Both the position numbers and the translations under genes were made by a program. This document shows positions 44,682-54,327 of a stretch of 64,000 nt of DNA, piece after piece (position 1 is the first letter of the stretch; every line of letters begins with the position of its first letter). The DNA lies in assembly GCA_002868945.1 (NCBI GenBank), contig PKTX01000058.1, positions 1 to 64,000 on the forward strand. Reading direction: 5' to 3'. The notes below the pieces were generated by a model. That model saw nothing but the letters and a program-made list of their open reading frames with translations, was not told the origin of the DNA and did no database searches. The stretch comes from Desulfobulbaceae bacterium (GTDB lineage: Bacteria > Desulfobacterota > Desulfobulbia > Desulfobulbales > SURF-16).

Positions 44682-45650
44682 ATGATGGCACCGGTGAAGA
44701 AAAAACACACCGATAAAACCGAGCAAAGCAATCTCCACGCCCTGGTGACCCTGCCGGATGATCCCAACCTGCCTTCGGTCAGTCATTCCGGGCTGCACCG
44801 TTACCTGCAGGAGATCAGTCAGCACGCATTGTTGACCAGGGAGGAGACCGATGCCTTGGCGCGCAAGTTTTATGAGGATAATGACCCTGATGCCGCCTAT
44901 CGCCTGGTGACGGCTAATCTGCGCCTGGTGGTCAAGGTGTCCATGGATTTTCAGAAGTATTGGATGCAGAATTTCCTGGATCTCATCCAGGAGGGCAATG
45001 TCGGCCTGGTGCAGGCGGTCAAGAAGTTTGACCCCTATCGCGGTGTTAAGTTTTCCTATTACGCCGCCTACTGGATTCGAGCCTATATCCTGAAGTTTAT
45101 TATGGATAACTGGCGGCTGGTGAAGATCGGCACCACCCAGGCACAGCGGAAGCTGTTCTTCAGCCTCAACAAGGAACGTAAGCTCTTGGAGAGCCAGGGC
45201 TTCAAACCTGAGCCGAAACTGCTGGCCGAACGTCTCAATGTCAAGGAGAGCGAGGTCATTGAGATGAGCCAGCGCATGGACAACTGGGACGTTTCCCTGG
45301 AAAGTCCGGTGCGTGAGGATTCTGATGATGATCAGAAAAGTTTTCTGCCCGACCATGGTCCATCCGTGGAGCAGGAGGTGGCGGAAATGGAAATCCGTGA
45401 GCGGATGATGGAGCTGCTCACCAGTCTGCACGACACCCTTAATGAGAAAGAGCAGGTCATCCTGGCGGCTCGTTTGCTCAGCGATGAGCCCCTCACCCTG
45501 CAGGACATTGCCGACCAGTTCGGCATATCGCGGGAGCGGGTGCGTCAGATTGAGGCAAATCTCTTGAAAAAACTAAAGAAATATCTTGAGCAAAAGGTGC
45601 CTGACATCCATAATTTCCTCGACCAATTCTTTGGTCAGTGGCAAAATTAA
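44682..45650 (+). CDS. rpoH: RNA polymerase sigma factor RpoH (sigma-32)
   Basis: The 322-residue sigma factor has region 1.2 (LHRYLQEISQHALLTREET), region 2 (NLRLVVKV, FLDLIQEGNVGLVQAVKKFDPYRGVKFSYYAAYWIRAYI), the RpoH box (QRKLFFSLNKERKLL) and region 4 (LQDIADQFGISRERVRQIE). It directs the heat-shock response. In enterobacteria FtsH degrades sigma-32, and two ftsH genes occur in this window. Two tandem ATG codons follow GAGGA; the second (44685) is equally likely. Confidence 0.95.
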   Translation: MMAPVKKKHTDKTEQSNLHALVTLPDDPNLPSVSHSGLHRYLQEISQHALLTREETDALARKFYEDNDPDAAYRLVTANLRLVVKVSMDFQKYWMQNFLDLIQEGNVGLVQAVKKFDPYRGVKFSYYAAYWIRAYILKFIMDNWRLVKIGTTQAQRKLFFSLNKERKLLESQGFKPEPKLLAERLNVKESEVIEMSQRMDNWDVSLESPVREDSDDDQKSFLPDHGPSVEQEVAEMEIRERMMELLTSLHDTLNEKEQVILAARLLSDEPLTLQDIADQFGISRERVRQIEANLLKKLKKYLEQKVPDIHNFLDQFFGQWQN

Positions 45651-45730
45651 GCAGTTTTGGCCCCGCATGGGGCACACGGACAGAGCTCGGTTTTTTTAAT
45701 GGTGCGCAAGAGTATGTCCCTGTCCCTGAA

Positions 45731-45878
45731 TGGTACCTGCCCGGAAATGGCCCTTGCGCCCGATCTCCGCGTGGTTTTTGAAAATAATCCCTGGAATATC
45801 GAATATATGCCTGTGTTTATTTTTCACACTCCTTGATCTCGAACAAAAGGACCCCATGCCCGGCCGGGCAGACACTGG
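45731..45878. mobile_element. MITE-like element, family 1 (copy 3)
   Basis: Left TGGTACCTGCCCGGAAATGG and right (reverse complement) CCAGTGTCTGCCCGGCCGGG resemble the ends of copy 1. The interior shares GCCCGATCTCCGCGT, ATATGCCTGTG, TTATTTTTC and CTTGATCTCGAACAAA with it. The element fills the gap between rpoH and the aminotransferase gene. Confidence 0.55.
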
Positions 45879-45941
45879 AATGACAAAAAAAACTAAAAGA
45901 ATATCACGGGATCAGCCCGTTGATATGTGGAAATAGGCATA

Positions 45942-47141
45942 ATGAGAGTCCCCTTGCTAGATTTACGCGGCCAGTTGGCGCCCATTCGTGAAGAAATATT
46001 GGCGGAGATAACCAGGGTCATGGACTCGTCCATGTATATTTTAGGCCCTGATGTTGTTAAGTTTGAGGAGAATGTTGCAGCCTATTGTCACGCCCGGCGC
46101 GGCATCGGCGTCTCCAGCGGCACCGATGCCCTGCTCTGCGCCCTGATGGGGCTGGGCGTTGGACCGGGGGACAAGGTGCTGACCTCCTCCTACTCCTTTT
46201 TTGCCACCATGGGCTCTATCCTGCGCCTTGGTGCCACCCCTGTTTTTGCCGATATTGAGCGCGACTCCTTTAATATCGATGCCGCTGAAATTCGTGCCAT
46301 CTTGAGTGACAAGGATCCTGCCATCAAGGCCATTATTCCGGTGCATCTCTACGGCCAGTGTGCGGCCATGGACGAGATTATGGCTGTGGCCCGCGAATTC
46401 GGCGTGCCCGTGGTGGAGGATGCTGCCCAGGCCATCGGCGCCTGTTTCCCCGTGCAGGATGATGGCGCCATCCGTTGGCAGCGGGCCGGCAGTTTTGGGG
46501 CGGCCGGCTGTTTCTCCTTCTTCCCCAGCAAGAATCTGGGTGGCATGGGCGATGGCGGCATGATTACGGTCCAGGATGCCGCCTTTGCCGATGAGCTTGA
46601 TGTCATCAGGGGGCACGGCGGCAAACCGAAATATTACCACGCTGTTGTGGGGGGGAACTTCCGACTGGATGCCATACAGGCCGCCATCCTTGATGTGAAG
46701 CTGCGCTATTTGCCCGATTGGCATCAGGGCCGTCGCCACAATGCCCGCATCTATCATTCCCTCTTTGAGCAGGCCGGCCTCATTGAAAAAGGACTGGTGC
46801 AGCTGCCCAAGGCCGTTTATTATGAGCTGGCCGATGATCCGGTGCGCGGCGTCGACTACCATATCTATAACCAGTTTGTTATCCGGGCTCGGGAGAGGGA
46901 TGCGCTGCGGGACTATCTGTTGCGTCATGATATCGGCGTGGAGATTTACTATCCCGTACCTCTGCACCGGCAGGAGTGTCTACTGAAAACAGGCTGGCAG
47001 GGACCGGCCTTGCCGGAAACAGACAAGGCGGCCGCCGAAACCCTGGCCCTGCCCATTTTCCCGGAACTCTCCCGGCAGATGCTGGAGTGTGTGGTGGAGG
47101 GCATTGCCGCCTTTTACCGGGAGAACGGTATGCTATCATAG
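45942..47141 (+). CDS. DegT/DnrJ/EryC1/StrS-family sugar aminotransferase
   Basis: This 399-residue PLP enzyme has VSSGTDAL, VEDAAQAIGA (D160) and SFFPSKNLGGMGDGG with PLP-binding Lys197. Relatives such as WecE, ArnB and WbpE form amino sugars for LPS, capsule or glycoprotein, using glutamate as donor. The substrate cannot be told. The next gene encodes a TPR/beta-barrel protein resembling polysaccharide export porins, which would fit a surface glycan role. There are no other sugar genes nearby. Confidence 0.92.
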   Translation: MRVPLLDLRGQLAPIREEILAEITRVMDSSMYILGPDVVKFEENVAAYCHARRGIGVSSGTDALLCALMGLGVGPGDKVLTSSYSFFATMGSILRLGATPVFADIERDSFNIDAAEIRAILSDKDPAIKAIIPVHLYGQCAAMDEIMAVAREFGVPVVEDAAQAIGACFPVQDDGAIRWQRAGSFGAAGCFSFFPSKNLGGMGDGGMITVQDAAFADELDVIRGHGGKPKYYHAVVGGNFRLDAIQAAILDVKLRYLPDWHQGRRHNARIYHSLFEQAGLIEKGLVQLPKAVYYELADDPVRGVDYHIYNQFVIRARERDALRDYLLRHDIGVEIYYPVPLHRQECLLKTGWQGPALPETDKAAAETLALPIFPELSRQMLECVVEGIAAFYRENGMLS

Positions 47142-47213
47142 TGCCGACACCTTTGGCGTTGAAGGAGGCTGATTGTCAATGCTGTTCACCCCAAAAAAAA
47201 GATGACAAGCGGG

Positions 47214-47241
47214 AAAAGAGGGACTTTGTTCCCTCTTTTTT
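47214..47241 (+). terminator. Terminator-like hairpin abutting the TPR/barrel gene start
   Basis: AAAAGAGGGA (47214-47223) pairs with TCCCTCTTTT (47230-47239) followed by more T. It ends five bases before the likely start codon at 47246, in the place of its ribosome binding site. It may end the aminotransferase mRNA or control entry into the next gene. Confidence 0.75.
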
Positions 47242-47245
47242 GTTG

Positions 47246-50200
47246 ATGGACGTGCCTGAAAAACTCTGCATACCTGTCGGACTACTCCTGGTCCTGCTCC
47301 TGGCTCTGCCCTCTTCAACCTGGGCACGGCACCCCCTTATGCCCGACATTGCCAGTGTGGTGCCGCCTTGTCTTGTTGCCTCGGATGAGAGCGACAGGCA
47401 GTGGGCGACCACATGGTTGACGGCCCGTCAGCATGTCCGGGACAATCGCCGGGACCAGGCCATCAAGCTCTATGAGGAGCTCCTTACCCGGCGACCGGAG
47501 CTCCTGGCGGCCCGCTGGGAGTACAGTCAGCTCCTGCTGGCGGCCGAGCGCTTCGAGCGGGCCGAAGAGAGTCTGGAGGACCTCCTTGAGATAAAGCCGG
47601 ATAATATTGACTACCTACAGGCCCTGGGCACCCTGCTGCTCCTTACCGATCGGCTGGAACGCGCCGTGCTCTATCTGGCCCGTGTCTGGCAGATGGACCA
47701 GGAACGCTATGAGGTGGGAATGGCCCTCTACCGGGCCTACAGTGATCTCGGTCAGCAGGAAGAGGCCTTGCCGGTGCTTGAAGACCTTCATCGCAAGAGG
47801 CCCGAGGATATGGCCCTGCAGCGTCGCCTCTTTCGCCTCTATGTTGAGCTTGGCAATGATCAACTGGCCCAGCCTCTTGGCGCGGCTCTGGCCAATGGGC
47901 CGGATGTTTCTTTCGAAATTCTGGAAATGGTGGCCCAGGTCCATGACCGCCTGGAGCTGAGCCATCTGGCCGCTGAATATTGGAAGAAGATTATAGAGCA
48001 GCGCCCCGATTTTTCAGTAGGACATGCTCGGCTTGCCGACTATTACAGCCGTCAGGGACGCGAGGCGGAGGCCTTGCCCCATCTTCTCCATGGCTATGAG
48101 GAGAATCCCGACGATGATCGCCTGGCCGGTCGCATTGGTGTCATCTATGCCAACCGTAAAAACCATGAACAGGCCGTTCGCTTTCTGGAACAGTATCTAG
48201 ACAGCCAGCCGAAGGATGCCCGGAAAAATCTGATTTTGGCCCAGAGCTACAAGGCCCTCGGTTTCTTGCGGAAGAGCAGCACCTACTATAGTCGTTATCT
48301 TGACTTGGTTGATGAACCTGCTGATACCATACGTCTGCAGGCCGCCGAGGTTTTCAGTGCCACGGCAGAGCGGAAAAAGGCCCTGGAGCAATATCAGAAG
48401 CTGGCGGTGGGCGGCGCCATGAGCGACAAGTATCTGGTTGAGCTGGCCCGTAATCTTGCCGCCACCGGTCAATATGAGAAGGCCCTGAGCCGGTGGCGGG
48501 AGGTTGCCGCATCCCGGCCCCATGATCTGCAAAGCCGGCTGGAGATCATTGCCCTGCTGGAAGAACTGGGGCGTGACCGGCAAAGGGTGGCGCTGCTTGA
48601 GGAGGTCCATGGCCTCGATAACGGCAATCACCTGGTTAATCTGAAACTGGCGGAGCACTATTTTCGACAAGGTCGGTCTGATGCGGCCTGGCGCCTCTTT
48701 GAGCCCCTGGCTGAGATGGAGTTCTTTTCGCCCGATTTTTTAAAGGTCCGGGCCCGAATCTTTTTTTTCCTGGATCTGCCGGAGCACGCCTTTGCCGATA
48801 TGGTGGAGGTGGTGGCCAAGGGGGATGTGTCTCCGGAGCACCGTCTCCTCTTCCTCGAGATTGCCGGCGCCCTGGGGCGGCTTGACATTGTCCGCGAGCA
48901 GGCTGTTGCCCTGGCAAAGGTGCCGCACTTCCTGGCGCCTGCCGGCCGACTGGCCTATGCGCGCGCCTTGGGCCGGGCCGGTGCCTTTGCCCAGGCGGAC
49001 AACCTTTACCGGGCGCTGCTTTTTGAACCGGATGCGGAAATCAGGGTGGCGGCCCGGCTGGGGGCGGCTGAGATGTATCGCCTCTACGGTTTTTATCATG
49101 AGGCAGAGGAGCAGTATCGACTGGCCTGGCTTGACGGCCATGAGCTGCGCCCCCTTTATGAACTGGTGGAACTTAACCTTGCTCTTGGCCGCAACGAGGC
49201 GGCCGAAGCCTGGCTTGCTGCCCTGGTTGCCCTGCCGGCCGCGGAACAATGCCGTTGTTCATTCTACCGTCTCCGCCTCCTGAATGATCGGCATGAGTTT
49301 GAAGAGGCCCTGCTGCTGGGCCGTCATATCCGTGCCGGGCAGCTTGGTTTTCAATGCAACACCGAGATGCAGGAGGCCGTCGGTGTGGAGGTGGCACGGG
49401 CCCGCTTTGGTGTCGGTGATGAGGTGCTCGGTGAGTCTATGTTAACCGATCTTGTCGCCCGTCGGAGCAGGAACTTTGCCGCCCATGCCGCTCTTTTTGA
49501 TGTGCACAGGCAGCGGGACGACAAGCAAGCGGCGAACAGGGTGAGGGACAGGGCCCTGGATATTGCCGCCTATGATGCCGGGTTGCTGGAAACCTTTATG
49601 GAGTTGGCTCTCCACCAGGATCTCACGGTTCTGGCCAGTGGCGCGGGCAGAGTCCTGCGGGACAAGACGCCGCGTTCCTTTGGTTTTCTGCTGCGTCTTG
49701 TGCGCATCCTGGAAATGAACGAAGAACTTGATGAGGCGGAAAACCTTGTCGTTGATCTGTTGCGCAACCATGCTGATAATGTTCTGCTCAACCTGTTCGG
49801 CGCCCGCCTCGCCCTGGACTTGGGTCATTATGAGAAGGGACTGGAACGGATAAACAGGGTCCTGGCCGAAAAACCGGGCTGGCCTGCCGCCCTTCTGGTC
49901 AAGGCCCGGCTGGAGTGGGCCCTGTTCCATTGGCCTGAGGCCCTTGCCGTTTATCAGCAGGCCCTGAAACCGGCGGCGGAAGATACGTTTCTTGAGGATT
50001 GTGCGGCCCGTCATATCGAGGTGCCCCCGCATGAGGAACTCGCCCTCTGGGAGAAGGTTATCCAGCCCATGGGCAGGCAGGGGCCCCTGAAACGCAGTCT
50101 GGATGTTGATTTTGTCACCAGCGGCCATGATGAGGATGTGGCGCAGCAGGCCAGCCGCTATTATGCCCTCTACCGTTGGCAGGAGGTTGTGCGGCGTGAG

Positions 50201-51331
50201 CTGGCGGCCCGTAAATCGGTGCAGCGCCGCGAGTATCATCATGCCGTTAAGCAGTATGAGGTTCTGCTGCGCGACCAGGACGAGCCCACCCTGCTCTTTG
50301 ATCTGGCCGGGGTCTATAGCAGTCTCGACCGGGTGGGAGACGAGGGGATGGTCTATCAACGTCTGAAGAAGGAGCAGCCCGATTTTCCGGGCCTCAATGA
50401 GGCCATGGCCAGAAACCATCTCAAGCGTCGGCCCCAGACCGGTTTTTTCTTTAGCCAGCAGCAGAAAAAGGGGCGGGACGGCTATTTTGATCTCAGAAAG
50501 AACGAGAGCGGTGTGCGTGGCTGGTTGTCACCCCGACCGCAGCGGGAGATCAAGGTGACGGCCTCCCATATCCATTATGAGTCGCTGCAGGGTGATGATG
50601 ATCACTATGGCAGGCAGGCCGATATTTCCCTGGTTACCAATTTTTTCGACCATTTACAGTTTCAGGCCACCCTGGGCGGTCATCTCCTTAGCGACAACCA
50701 GGGGAGCGTCGGGCTTTATGATTTCAGTGTTACCGGTCTTGCCGGTGATCGGTTCGAGAGTTATATTGGCATCAAGCGGCAGATGGTCACCGATACCCTG
50801 GCCAGTGTCAAGCAGACCATCATGGCCCACGTCTATGAGGCCCGGGCCGAGCTTGACCTCATGTCCTGGTTGCAGGCCGGTGGCGATCTCAGTCATACAG
50901 AGTATTCAGACGACAATGAAGTCAACGGTTACAGTTTCTGGCTCTCCTCTGTCTTGTCACCAGAGCCCCATTTCCTCAAGGCGACATTCCTCTATGAATT
51001 TTTGGATGCCCGGGAGGAGGGCAAGGCTCCTGCCGGTATTTTGCTTGAGGATCAGCCCTATTGGTCGCCCGAACAGTATTGGCGTAATCAGTTCCGGGTA
51101 ACTTATAAGCATAAGTTTTCAGATGATGTTCTGGGCCGTTCGACTCCTGGTTTCTTTACGGCAGGCTATGGTTTTACCTATGATGTTGATGAGGATCCGC
51201 TGCATGTCTTTCGGGTCGGCTTGCATGTGGAGATGAGTCGCTCCTGGATTTTCAAGGTGGACTCGGAGTTTGAAGAGGGTAAGGAGTATCGTACCCGTAA
51301 TATTTCGGCCGCTCTTCTCTATCGCTGGTAG
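47246..51331 (+). CDS. TPR-repeat outer membrane beta-barrel protein (PelB/BcsC/PgaA-like architecture)
   Basis: The 1361-residue protein has a signal peptide (about 1-30), then tetratricopeptide repeats over about 40-1060 (units with A-x8-G/A-x3-A-x6-P spacing), and a C-terminal domain of about 230-280 residues rich in alternating beta strands ending in YRW, typical of an outer membrane barrel. PelB, BcsC and PgaA use this layout to export exopolysaccharides. None of their partner synthases or deacetylases is encoded here, so the cargo is unknown. The start at 47246 lacks a good ribosome binding site and directly follows a terminator-like hairpin. Confidence 0.8.
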   Translation: MDVPEKLCIPVGLLLVLLLALPSSTWARHPLMPDIASVVPPCLVASDESDRQWATTWLTARQHVRDNRRDQAIKLYEELLTRRPELLAARWEYSQLLLAAERFERAEESLEDLLEIKPDNIDYLQALGTLLLLTDRLERAVLYLARVWQMDQERYEVGMALYRAYSDLGQQEEALPVLEDLHRKRPEDMALQRRLFRLYVELGNDQLAQPLGAALANGPDVSFEILEMVAQVHDRLELSHLAAEYWKKIIEQRPDFSVGHARLADYYSRQGREAEALPHLLHGYEENPDDDRLAGRIGVIYANRKNHEQAVRFLEQYLDSQPKDARKNLILAQSYKALGFLRKSSTYYSRYLDLVDEPADTIRLQAAEVFSATAERKKALEQYQKLAVGGAMSDKYLVELARNLAATGQYEKALSRWREVAASRPHDLQSRLEIIALLEELGRDRQRVALLEEVHGLDNGNHLVNLKLAEHYFRQGRSDAAWRLFEPLAEMEFFSPDFLKVRARIFFFLDLPEHAFADMVEVVAKGDVSPEHRLLFLEIAGALGRLDIVREQAVALAKVPHFLAPAGRLAYARALGRAGAFAQADNLYRALLFEPDAEIRVAARLGAAEMYRLYGFYHEAEEQYRLAWLDGHELRPLYELVELNLALGRNEAAEAWLAALVALPAAEQCRCSFYRLRLLNDRHEFEEALLLGRHIRAGQLGFQCNTEMQEAVGVEVARARFGVGDEVLGESMLTDLVARRSRNFAAHAALFDVHRQRDDKQAANRVRDRALDIAAYDAGLLETFMELALHQDLTVLASGAGRVLRDKTPRSFGFLLRLVRILEMNEELDEAENLVVDLLRNHADNVLLNLFGARLALDLGHYEKGLERINRVLAEKPGWPAALLVKARLEWALFHWPEALAVYQQALKPAAEDTFLEDCAARHIEVPPHEELALWEKVIQPMGRQGPLKRSLDVDFVTSGHDEDVAQQASRYYALYRWQEVVRRELAARKSVQRREYHHAVKQYEVLLRDQDEPTLLFDLAGVYSSLDRVGDEGMVYQRLKKEQPDFPGLNEAMARNHLKRRPQTGFFFSQQQKKGRDGYFDLRKNESGVRGWLSPRPQREIKVTASHIHYESLQGDDDHYGRQADISLVTNFFDHLQFQATLGGHLLSDNQGSVGLYDFSVTGLAGDRFESYIGIKRQMVTDTLASVKQTIMAHVYEARAELDLMSWLQAGGDLSHTEYSDDNEVNGYSFWLSSVLSPEPHFLKATFLYEFLDAREEGKAPAGILLEDQPYWSPEQYWRNQFRVTYKHKFSDDVLGRSTPGFFTAGYGFTYDVDEDPLHVFRVGLHVEMSRSWIFKVDSEFEEGKEYRTRNISAALLYRW

Positions 51332-51378
51332 TCGGTGCTGCGGCAAGAGTGGCCGGCAAGGGGCGAAAGCCTTCCGGG

Positions 51379-51402
51379 GGCCCGGCATGCCGGGCCTTTT
51401 TG
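51379..51402 (+). terminator. Terminator after the TPR/barrel gene
   Basis: GGCCCGGC-AT-GCCGGGCC followed by TTTTT. Confidence 0.9.
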
Positions 51403-51428
51403 TTGTCTATTTTATAAGAAGAAAGAAC

Positions 51429-51449
51429 AAGGCTCCCATGTGGAGCCTT
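51429..51449 (+). other. Hairpin in the greA leader
   Basis: AAGGCTCC-CATGT-GGAGCCTT lies 20-40 bases before greA, without a T-run. It may stabilise the mRNA. Confidence 0.45.
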
Positions 51450-51469
51450 ACATATCTGGAGGATGAGTG

Positions 51470-51955
51470 ATGGTTCAACGCGTACCAATGTCAAAGACAG
51501 GTCATGCCCTTCTCAAGGAAGAATTGGCACGACTGCAGAGCAAAGAGCGCATTGAGGTGATCAGGGCCATTGAGGTGGCCCTTGGCCACGGTGACCTCAA
51601 GGAAAATGCCGAGTATCATGCCGCCAAGGAACGGCAGGGCCATGTCGAAGGCAGGATACTGGAGCTCAAGGATAAGCTGGGGCGGGCCGAGGTTATCGAC
51701 TGTACGCAGGTCAGCGCCGATACCGTGGTGTTCGGCACCAAGGTGACGGTGGTGGATATCGACAGCGATGAGGAATCCACCTATTGGCTGGTGGGGCCGG
51801 ATGAGTCGGATGTCAAGCAGGGCAGCATCTCGGTGATGTCGCCGTGGGGTCGGGCCCTCCTCGGCAAGGAGGAGGGTGATGAGGTGGTGGTAAAGACACC
51901 AAAGGGAATGTTGAACCTGGAGATTATCAAGATCAGCCCCGGCGATACCCCTTGA
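51470..51955 (+). CDS. greA: Transcription elongation factor GreA
   Basis: The 161-residue factor has an N-terminal coiled coil (VPMSKTGHALLKEELARLQSKERIEV, GDLKENAEYHAAKERQ with the acidic tip residues) and a C-terminal FKBP-like domain (ISVMSPWGRALLGKEEGDEVVVKTPKG). It rescues backtracked RNA polymerase by stimulating transcript cleavage. GGAGG seven bases before supports the ATG at 51470. Confidence 0.96.
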   Translation: MVQRVPMSKTGHALLKEELARLQSKERIEVIRAIEVALGHGDLKENAEYHAAKERQGHVEGRILELKDKLGRAEVIDCTQVSADTVVFGTKVTVVDIDSDEESTYWLVGPDESDVKQGSISVMSPWGRALLGKEEGDEVVVKTPKGMLNLEIIKISPGDTP

Positions 51956-52012
51956 GACCATCTTGAGAGGGAGCAGGGGTGAAGAGGGCTTCAGTTGCCG
52001 TGGGCCCGGTCC

Positions 52013-52612
52013 TTACGTGGTGGGGGCCGGCGGATTTTTCAGACCGTTGAGGAAGAGGTTGCAGACCTGATCGGCGGTTTCTTCAATGGTGTAGTGCGGA
52101 TCATCGGCCAGCACCCAGAGTCTCGACATCTCGTCCAGGGCGCCGAAGATGGCCCTTTTGGCGATTCCAGGGGAGATGGCCTTGTTGAAGATGCCCATGT
52201 CCTGTCCCTGGTGGATAATGGCCGAAATAATGTCGATATATTCGATGAACTTTGTGTTGCGATACTCCTTCATGAACTCATTGCTCTGTCTGAGTTCCAT
52301 TTGCAAGACCTCGGCCAGGTCCTTTTTCTCTTCAAGGAGAAGGAGGTGGTGTTTCGCGAAGATATGCAGTTTCTGGCAGGGATCATCCTCTTTTTCCAGC
52401 AGCAGTTTGACCTGCAGAATAATCTTGCCTATCTCATCCTCAAACAGGGAAATCAGGATGTCATATTTGTTGTTGAAGTAGAGGTAGATGGTGCCGTCAG
52501 CCACCTTTGCCTCTTTGGCAATATCGGATATGCGCGCGTTGAAAAAGCCTTTCTTGGCAAAGACTTTGACTGCTGCCTGGGTGATTTTGCTATGTTTATC
52601 TGAGACTCGCAT
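52013..52612 (-). CDS. TetR-family transcriptional regulator (FadR-like)
   Basis: This 199-residue protein has an N-terminal TetR helix-turn-helix (KITQAAVKVFAKKGFFNARISDIAKEAKVADGTIYLYFNNK split over residues 8-48) and a ligand-binding C-terminal domain. The DNA-binding helix and the LYFNNKYDIL segment resemble regulators of fatty acid metabolism. Its own target may be the ATGAAT...ATTCAT site in the gap upstream. It is convergent with greA and divergent from purD. Confidence 0.9.
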   Translation of the reverse strand: MRVSDKHSKITQAAVKVFAKKGFFNARISDIAKEAKVADGTIYLYFNNKYDILISLFEDEIGKIILQVKLLLEKEDDPCQKLHIFAKHHLLLLEEKKDLAEVLQMELRQSNEFMKEYRNTKFIEYIDIISAIIHQGQDMGIFNKAISPGIAKRAIFGALDEMSRLWVLADDPHYTIEETADQVCNLFLNGLKNPPAPTT

Positions 52613-53041
52613 CATTTTTTATATAGCGTTCTTTCCCCCTGGTTCGCACTTGGCGATACCGGCGAAAACAGGCAGAAAAACTCATTTTAATTAATACGTT
52701 ATCAGGGGCGGCAGGTGAATGGGTGCCGCGGACGGATAGCAGGGGGAAATGAAGGATTCAAAAAATCCAGCTCCAAGGGGTATTTTGGGAGGAACGATTT
52801 TTATGAATCGATATTCATTTTTGGTCGTATGATAGATATGCTGCTGCTCTGTGTCAAGGAAAATGTCGTGGGCAGAGAGGGGAGGGGGTGCGACTCTTTC
52901 TTGACACGATTGAGGCGCCCTGGTTAAAGTGTGGCAATTTTTTGTGCCTGGAAAAAGGCCGGTTCGCCTGGCTGCTCAGATGATATTGACGGAGGGTGGG
53001 CGTCTTGTTGAAGATGTCGCCCTGCCATGTGGAGAATATAC
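52613..53041. other. Divergent region between the TetR gene and purD
   Basis: It holds a candidate operator (52803-52818) and a possible purD promoter (TTGACA at 52901, TTAAAG at 52924, 17-base spacer). A 70-codon frame at 52715-52927 has no ribosome binding site and is rejected. Confidence 0.45.
52803..52818. promoter_or_regulatory. Candidate TetR operator ATGAAT-N4-ATTCAT
   Basis: A 6-base-arm dyad lies about 190 bases upstream of the TetR start. TetR/FadR-type regulators commonly bind TGAAT...ATTCA dyads in their own promoters. Confidence 0.4.
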
Positions 53042-54325
53042 ATGAAGGTATTGGTGGTTGGATCCGGAGGTCGTGAACATGCCCTGGTCTGGAAGCTTGC
53101 CCAGAGCCCCAAGGTGGATGAGATTTTTTGTGCTCCCGGTAATGGCGGTATTGCCGGACTGGCCCACTGTGTGCCGGTGTCTGCCGAGGACATGACCGGG
53201 TTGCTTGATTTTGCCGCAAACAATGATATTGATCTGACCCTGGTGGGCCCGGAGGTCTCCCTGGCGCTCGGTATTGTTGACCTTTTTGAAGAGGCGGGAT
53301 TGCGCATCTTCGGTCCCGGTAAGGCGGCGGCAGCCCTTGAGGGCAGTAAGGTGTTCATGAAGAACCTTTTGGCCAAGTATGATATTCCTTCGGCCCACTA
53401 TGCCACATTCACCGATCGGGATCAGGCCCTTGCCTATGTGAATAAGATCGGGGCGCCGCTGGTGGTCAAGGCGGATGGTCTGGCCGCAGGGAAGGGGGTT
53501 CTGGTCTGCCGGGAAGTGGCCGAGGCCAGAGAGGCGGTTGATCTGGTGATGACCGAGCGCGCCTTTGGCGATGCCGGCAATGAGGTGATCATTGAAGAGT
53601 TCCTGCCCGGTGAAGAGGCCTCTTTTATCGCCTTTACAGACGGTACCACCGTGCTTCCCTTGCCGACCTCCCAGGATCATAAGGCGGTCTATGAGGGGGA
53701 TACCGGTCCCAATACCGGCGGCATGGGGGCGTATTCTCCGGCGCCGGTGGTGACGGACGAGCTTCATGAACAGGTTATGGAAAAGGTGATGCTGCCCACC
53801 ATCAGGGCTCTGGCTGCTGAAGGTCGGCCCTATCGGGGCATGCTCTATGCCGGCCTGATGATCCGCGATGGCGTTGCCAAGGTTCTGGAGTTTAATTGCC
53901 GGTTCGGCGATCCGGAGGCCCAGCCCCTGCTCATGCGCCTCAACAATGACCTTATTGATGTGGCGGAGGCGGTCATAGACGGCAGGCTTGATACCATATC
54001 CCTTGATATTGATCCCCGTTCCACGGTCTGCGTTGTCATGGCCTCCGGAGGCTATCCAGGTTCCTATACCAAGGGCCATGTCATCACCGGCCTCGATAAG
54101 GCGGCCGCCCAAGAGGATGTTGTGGTTTTCCATGCAGGCACGGCGGAACAGGAGGATGGTTCAATCATCAATACCGGCGGTCGCGTTCTCGGGGTGACGG
54201 CCATTGATGAAAATCTGCAGGAGGCCATTGCCAAGGCCTATGCCGTGGTGGATATGATTCACTGGCAGGATTGTTATTTCAGGCGCGATATCGGCCAGAA
54301 GGCCTTACGTCGTAAACATACATAG
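53042..54325 (+). CDS. purD: Phosphoribosylamine-glycine ligase
   Basis: The 427-residue ATP-grasp enzyme of purine synthesis has VLVVGSGGREHAL at the N-terminus, GPEVSLALGIVDLFE, the ATP-grasp loop VVKADGLAAGKGV and EFLPGEEASF...SQDHKAVYEGDTGPNTGGMGA as split family motifs. It is monofunctional. A repeat cluster separates it from purE. Confidence 0.97.
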   Translation: MKVLVVGSGGREHALVWKLAQSPKVDEIFCAPGNGGIAGLAHCVPVSAEDMTGLLDFAANNDIDLTLVGPEVSLALGIVDLFEEAGLRIFGPGKAAAALEGSKVFMKNLLAKYDIPSAHYATFTDRDQALAYVNKIGAPLVVKADGLAAGKGVLVCREVAEAREAVDLVMTERAFGDAGNEVIIEEFLPGEEASFIAFTDGTTVLPLPTSQDHKAVYEGDTGPNTGGMGAYSPAPVVTDELHEQVMEKVMLPTIRALAAEGRPYRGMLYAGLMIRDGVAKVLEFNCRFGDPEAQPLLMRLNNDLIDVAEAVIDGRLDTISLDIDPRSTVCVVMASGGYPGSYTKGHVITGLDKAAAQEDVVVFHAGTAEQEDGSIINTGGRVLGVTAIDENLQEAIAKAYAVVDMIHWQDCYFRRDIGQKALRRKHT

Positions 54326-54327
54326 TT

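Noticed and set aside
52715-52927. 70-codon ORF between the TetR gene and purD
   Set aside because: There is no ribosome binding site, and it overlaps the candidate operator and the purD promoter.
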